Source of the DNA: CAZMVY01 sp964617875
Lineage (GTDB): Bacteria; Planctomycetota; Phycisphaerae; UBA1845; PWPN01
Assembly (NCBI GenBank): GCA_964617875.1
Contig: CAZUAI010000076.1
Span: forward strand, 1-27,072
Direction of reading: 5' to 3'
Length of the DNA stretch: 27,072 nucleotides
Shown piece after piece: positions 23,369 through 27,072 of this stretch. The notes beneath the pieces are model-generated. The model had not been told where the DNA came from. It did no database searches and saw only the letters and a program-made list of their open reading frames with translations. A program made the translations under genes and the position numbers. How positions within the stretch are numbered: the stretch's first letter is position 1; each line of letters begins with the position of its first letter.

Positions 23369-24190
23369 TCATGCCTGCTGCGCACGCGACACCGCGAGGC
23401 AGGCCTCGAGCACCTCGCGCAGCCGGTCGAGCGGCCACACGGTGGCGGGATCGCTCTTCGCGCGGTCCGGCCGGTCGTGGACCTCGAGAAACAGCGCGTC
23501 GATTCCGACGGCGGCCGCCGCGCGTGCCAGGACCGGGACCATCTCCCGCCGGCCGCCCGTGATTGTGCCTCCGCCGCCGGGAAGCTGACAACTGTGCGTG
23601 GCATCGAACACGACGGGGGCGAACTGCCGCAGGATCGGGATGCCCGCGAAATCGTTGACGAGCCGGTCGTAGCCGAAGAATGTGCCGCGCTCCGTGAGCA
23701 GAACGTTTCCGTTGCCGGCCCGGCGGACCTTCTCGACGGCCAGGGCCATCTGTTCCGGCGCGACGAACTGCCCCTTCTTGATATTGACGGGCCTGCCCGT
23801 TTTCGCCGCCGCAACGAGTAGGTCGGTCTGACGGCAGAGGAACGCGGGGATCTGGAGCACGTCGAGCACCTTGCCGGCGGGCGCCGCATGGGCCGGCTCA
23901 TGAATATCGGACAGCACGGGCACGCCCAGTTCCGCCCGCACGCGCTTCAGGATCCGCAGGCCCTCGCGGAGCCCCGGCCCGCGGAAGCTGCCCGCGCTCG
24001 AACGGTTGGCCTTGTCGTAGCTGGCCTTGAAGATGCAGGGGATGTTGAGCGATTCACAGACGTCGCGAATCGTCCTGCCCACCAGCAGGCAGTGCCGCAT
24101 CGATTCGATGACGCAGGGGCCGGCAATCAGCGCCAACGGTGCCCCGCCGCCAATCGTCAGGTCGCCGATCGTTGCCGCGTGTGTCTTCAT
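23369..24190 (-). CDS. kdsA: 3-deoxy-8-phosphooctulonate synthase, metal-dependent class
   Basis: A 273-residue cytosolic enzyme condensing phosphoenolpyruvate with arabinose-5-phosphate to Kdo-8-phosphate for lipopolysaccharide. Family parts are IAGPCVIES (21-30), FKASYDKANRSS (54-65), SDIHEP (94-99) and FDATHSCQLPGG (195-205). Cys26 stands where the non-metal E. coli type has Asn. With His199, Glu236 (FLEVH) and Asp247 (KSDP) it completes the metal site known from the Aquifex enzyme. Start ATG 24190 is chosen from the -10 position and family length; the upstream open frame to 24262 is not protein-like. No other Kdo genes are adjacent. It shows that the organism makes Kdo and so probably has an outer membrane. 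Confidence 0.94.
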   Translation of the reverse strand: MKTHAATIGDLTIGGGAPLALIAGPCVIESMRHCLLVGRTIRDVCESLNIPCIFKASYDKANRSSAGSFRGPGLREGLRILKRVRAELGVPVLSDIHEPAHAAPAGKVLDVLQIPAFLCRQTDLLVAAAKTGRPVNIKKGQFVAPEQMALAVEKVRRAGNGNVLLTERGTFFGYDRLVNDFAGIPILRQFAPVVFDATHSCQLPGGGGTITGGRREMVPVLARAAAAVGIDALFLEVHDRPDRAKSDPATVWPLDRLREVLEACLAVSRAQQA

Positions 24191-24198
24191 GGGGGGAT

Positions 24199-24227
24199 AT
24201 CGTAACGCCGTACGGGGAAACGAGGAA
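24199..24227 (-). promoter_or_regulatory. Possible promoter of kdsA, leaderless
   Basis: On the minus strand TTCCTC (24227-24222), 17 bp and TACGAT (24204-24199). The -10 ends 8 nt before ATG 24190, and only a C-run lies between, with no Shine-Dalgarno. The -35 is weak. Confidence 0.35.
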
Positions 24228-24323
24228 GCCGTGTGCTTCGACGGCGGCGCGATTCGGAACACGGCCAGGTGGCCGCCGAGAGACCGATGGCGGGTCGTCC
24301 CCGGATCCGGTCTCGACGCCGCC

Positions 24324-24398
24324 CTATCGGCGGCGCCGCTGGATCGCGAAGAGGGCGGTCAGGGCGACGATCGCGAAGTCGGCCATGCCGGCCCCGCA
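24324..24398 (-). other. CTERM-like C-terminal sorting signal (part of the protease gene)
   Basis: The last 24 codons encode CGAGMADFAIVALTALFAIQRRRR: Cys-Gly, a transmembrane span of about 16 residues and four arginines at the very end. It resembles the tripartite signals (MYXO-CTERM, GlyGly-CTERM and similar) processed by rhombosortase- or exosortase-like enzymes. The subtype is not clear to me. Confidence 0.5.
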
Positions 24399-27072
24399 GA
24401 TGGACACCGGCGCGGACAGCGGCTGGACGGTTCCGTCCGTCGGCGTCGTATTGTCGGCGGCCCCGTCAACGTCCAGCACCGTCACGGCCACGGCGGCGCC
24501 CGTCCAGCCCGGCGCGCTGCATCCGATCGTCGCCGCGCCGTCCGAGGCGTCGGCGTCCGCGAGAGCCGACAGCGTCACGGTCTGGTAGACGTTCCAGTTC
24601 GTGGATGTGAACACCGGCAGCGCCCCGGACGCGATGACCACGCCGCTTCCTGCGACGATCTCGACGCGGACCGCTACGGTGGCGGCCGGCTGCACGCTCA
24701 GCTTCACCCGGAACACGACGGTGCCGCCCTCGGAGACCGTGACCGAACCCGTGTCCGTTACGATCGCCGGCACGTCGTCATCCTGTTCCGTCGCCATCAC
24801 GTCCTTGCCGGCCCACCCGGTCGCGGAACAGCGGAACGTCGCCTGCCCGCCGGTTGCGTCCGCGTCGTCGGCCGCCGACAGGGTGACCGTCCGGTACGTG
24901 TTCCAGTCCGCCGGCGTGAACGAGAGGCTCGCCCCGGAAGCGACGGCGATGTCGGCGTCGCCGAACAGGCGGCCGACCGACACCGTCACGGTCGTCGCCG
25001 GCCGGGCCCCCAGCCGGACGCCGAACGTGGCTGTGCCCGCCTCGGGCACCGTGATGCTCGACGTATCCGTCTGGATCGACTGCGTGTCGTCGTCCTGCTC
25101 CGTGGCCGTGACGTCCTTGTCGGTCAGCCCGGTTGCGGCGCAGCGGATCGTCGCCTGGTCGGCGAGGGCATCCGGGTCGTGCGCGGCCGCCAGGGTGACG
25201 GCTCTCCACGTGTTCCAGTCGGACGGCGTGAACGTCAGGCTCGCCCCGTCCGCGACCGTGATGTCGCTGCCGTCTGTAACGCAGGTGACCGACACGACCA
25301 CGTCGCCCGGCGGCTGCCCGTTGATCTTCACCAGAAACGTCGCCGTACCGCCCTCGGGCACCGTGACCGACGTGGTGCTCGTGAGAATCTCGATCGTGTC
25401 GTCGTCCGCCTCGACGGCCGTCAGGTCCTTGCTCATGTAGCCGTCGGCCGAACAGCGGATCGTCGTCGAGCCGTTCGTCACGTCCACGTCATGGACCGCG
25501 GTCAGCGTGACCGTCTGGTAGATGTCCCACGTCGATGACGTGAACGCCAGGAGCGATCCGGCCAGGACGTCGATGTCGTTGTCGCCGCCCGCCCGCCCGG
25601 TCGAGAGGAAGACCGTCCCCGAGGGCTGCGCGCCGAGCTTCACGCGGAACGTGGCGGTGCCGAGTTCCGGCACGGTGACCGTGTCGCGGTCCGTCACGAT
25701 TTCCGGCTGCCCGGCGTCGAGTTCGGTCGCGGTCACATCCTTGTCCAGCAGGCCGGCCGCGGAGCAGCGGATCGTTGCCTCGCCGTTCGTCGCGTCGGAA
25801 TCGGCCGCCGCCGCCAACGTCACCGTCTGGTACGTGTCCCAGTCGGACGTGGTGAATGTCAGGCTCGAACCCGCCGAAACGCTGATGTCGGTGTCGCCGG
25901 CCGCCCGGACCGCGGAAACCACGACCGTGGCCGCCGGCTGCATGCTGAGCTTCACCCGGAACGTCGCCGTACCGCCCTCGGGCACCGTCACCGACGTCGT
26001 GTCCGTCACGATCGCGGGCGCGTCGCTGTCCTGCTCGTGCGCTGTTACGTCCCGATCGGCATACCCCGAGGCGCTGCAGCGAATGGTCGCCTGGCCGTTC
26101 GTCGCGTCCACATCCGCAGCGGCCGCCAGCGTCACGGTCTGGTACGCGGACCAGTTCGCCGTCGTGAACGTCAGGCTCGACCCGGACGAAACGCTGATGT
26201 CGCCGTCGCCGGCGGCGCGGCTGACCGAAACCGTGGTGATCCCCAGGGGCGGCGTTCCCAGTTTGACGCGGAACGTGGCCGCCCCGCCCTCGGGCACGGT
26301 GACGGTCGTCCGGTCCGAGAGGATCGACGCGCCCGGGTAATCCACGTAGCAGGCGGCGTAGCCCACGTTCAGGCTGCCGTACGCGATCCGCATGTAGCCG
26401 CTCTCGCCCCAATTCGGCCCCCACGAGTTGCGGAGGAACCACACGCCGTTTGTGCCCTGGGCGTCGTCCCAGCCCACGAGCACGATCGCGTGGTTGGGCG
26501 CGTTCCGCACGGCCGAACTGAACACGCCGCCGCTGTAGGCCAGGAAGGGCGAATTGGCGTACACGCCCGCCGACACGGGGCCGTAGGTCATGACCGCCTG
26601 CTTGATCGCGGCGACGTTGGGCACGCCGTCGTGGTCATCATCCGGCCCGATGTAGTCCCAGGTGAGGATCCGGTAGACGTGCGGGTACGGGCAATTGCAC
26701 GGCAAGTCCGACCCCGCGTACGGGAACTCCGACTCGAGGACCGCGCCGGTTCCGCCGCACGAGTCCGTGGCCGACTGGTGGTAGTCGTGGGCAAACCACC
26801 CGCCGCTGCATCCCCACCCGTCCCGGTTGCAGCTCACGAGCCACTGCTCCGAGAGGTTGGTCGTCACGCCGTCCCGGATCCGGATCGCGCACTCGAGCGC
26901 CCCGACCGTGGCGAATGCCCAGCAGCTCCCGCAGCCCCCCTGGTCACGCACGGGCGTGCAGCCGCCCTGCGCCCGCCAGTCGAACGACGCCGGCAACGCA
27001 AGCCGGCGCGACGCCTCGCCTAACCCAACCTTCGCACGGCGATGGAAATCGCGAGCGAGAATCGGCGTTGGC
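24324..27072 (-). CDS. Secreted papain-like (C1A) protease with six Calx-beta-like repeats and CTERM-like tail, 5' partial
   Basis: At least 915 codons; the frame is open to the right edge, so the N-terminus (signal and propeptide) is outside the window. Counting from LPASFDW at 26996, where mature papain begins, Gln19 (DQGGCGSCWAFA) and Cys25 fall exactly at papain numbering; His is in NHAIVLVGW and Asn in LRNSWGPNWGESGY. All catalytic residues are present. After the protease domain (about 223 residues) come six 104-residue repeats with the pattern VTVPEGGTATFRVKL...DISVSSGSSLTFT...W..YQTVTLAAA.D.DATNG.ATIRCSA, beta-sandwich Calx-beta-like in look. The end is ICGAGMADFAIVALTALFAIQRRRR, a Cys/Gly motif, hydrophobic span and Arg cluster as in CTERM sorting signals. 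It is likely a cell-surface or exported protease. Confidence 0.9.
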   Translation of the reverse strand, partial: PTPILARDFHRRAKVGLGEASRRLALPASFDWRAQGGCTPVRDQGGCGSCWAFATVGALECAIRIRDGVTTNLSEQWLVSCNRDGWGCSGGWFAHDYHQSATDSCGGTGAVLESEFPYAGSDLPCNCPYPHVYRILTWDYIGPDDDHDGVPNVAAIKQAVMTYGPVSAGVYANSPFLAYSGGVFSSAVRNAPNHAIVLVGWDDAQGTNGVWFLRNSWGPNWGESGYMRIAYGSLNVGYAACYVDYPGASILSDRTTVTVPEGGAATFRVKLGTPPLGITTVSVSRAAGDGDISVSSGSSLTFTTANWSAYQTVTLAAAADVDATNGQATIRCSASGYADRDVTAHEQDSDAPAIVTDTTSVTVPEGGTATFRVKLSMQPAATVVVSAVRAAGDTDISVSAGSSLTFTTSDWDTYQTVTLAAAADSDATNGEATIRCSAAGLLDKDVTATELDAGQPEIVTDRDTVTVPELGTATFRVKLGAQPSGTVFLSTGRAGGDNDIDVLAGSLLAFTSSTWDIYQTVTLTAVHDVDVTNGSTTIRCSADGYMSKDLTAVEADDDTIEILTSTTSVTVPEGGTATFLVKINGQPPGDVVVSVTCVTDGSDITVADGASLTFTPSDWNTWRAVTLAAAHDPDALADQATIRCAATGLTDKDVTATEQDDDTQSIQTDTSSITVPEAGTATFGVRLGARPATTVTVSVGRLFGDADIAVASGASLSFTPADWNTYRTVTLSAADDADATGGQATFRCSATGWAGKDVMATEQDDDVPAIVTDTGSVTVSEGGTVVFRVKLSVQPAATVAVRVEIVAGSGVVIASGALPVFTSTNWNVYQTVTLSALADADASDGAATIGCSAPGWTGAAVAVTVLDVDGAADNTTPTDGTVQPLSAPVSICGAGMADFAIVALTALFAIQRRRR
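24453..26324 (-). repeat. Six tandem 312-bp coding repeats
   Basis: Six units within the protease gene, each exactly 312 bp (104 codons). I checked the register at the PEGG-type motif: corresponding bases fall at 24737, 25049, 25361, 25673, 25985 and 26297. No unit has gained or lost a codon. The sixth unit (24453-24764) is the most diverged. Confidence 0.9.

Noticed and set aside
24453..26324. CRISPR array or mobile-element repeats
   Set aside because: The 312-bp repeats are in frame, divergent between units and encode protein domains. No CRISPR-like short repeats with spacers occur in the window.

Overview
This window is GC-rich bacterial chromosomal DNA that is almost fully coding on both strands. 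Three things point to a Gram-negative (diderm) bacterium, probably of the Planctomycetota/PVC kind: a kdsA gene (Kdo for lipopolysaccharide), a large exported GH106-like glycosidase, and a very long secreted papain-like protease with surface repeats and a CTERM-like tail. The phylum is an inference from gene content and style; there is no rRNA or other decisive marker.

Layout. (1) 180-1493 (+): a stand-alone HgdB/COG3581-type iron-sulfur protein. (2) 1535-3179 (-): an endonuclease III-like glycosylase overlapping a solitary beta-class DNA methyltransferase, with a doubtful 76-codon ORF before them. (3) 3424-7356 (-): an ABC-2 export unit of ATPase, secreted helical protein and duplicated permease. 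A hairpin element with 11-bp direct repeats lies between the first two genes. (4) 7357-7685: the only gene-free stretch over 300 bp. (5) 7686-11243 (+): cobalamin-dependent methionine synthase, with repeat-like DNA inside two interdomain linkers. (6) 11249-12283 (-): tRNA-Glu(TTC) downstream of an RNase Z-like gene. (7) 12376-15958 (+): truA, a GT4 glycosyltransferase and gatB. (8) 15996-17952 (+): an accessory-looking patch with a NucS-like nuclease split by an apparent one-base frameshift, and a PIN-domain protein overlapping a small partner. (9) 18001-21279 (-): GH106-like glycosidase. (10) 21546-23272 (+): a DUF763 protein and a cysteine-rich membrane protein. (11) 23369-24190 (-): kdsA of the metal-dependent class. 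(12) 24324 to the right edge (-): C1A protease with six repeats of exactly 312 bp, 5' end outside the window.

How the genes fit together. Translation and tRNA genes cluster in the middle (tRNA-Glu, RNase Z-like, truA, gatB). Several first genes of transcription units have a -10-like hexamer ending only 6-8 nt before the start codon, which suggests leaderless mRNAs. Some other genes carry clear Shine-Dalgarno sequences. The most informative oddities are this promoter pattern, the palindromic element translated inside metH, the split nuclease, the overlapping glycosylase-methyltransferase pair, and the PIN protein lacking one expected acidic residue.
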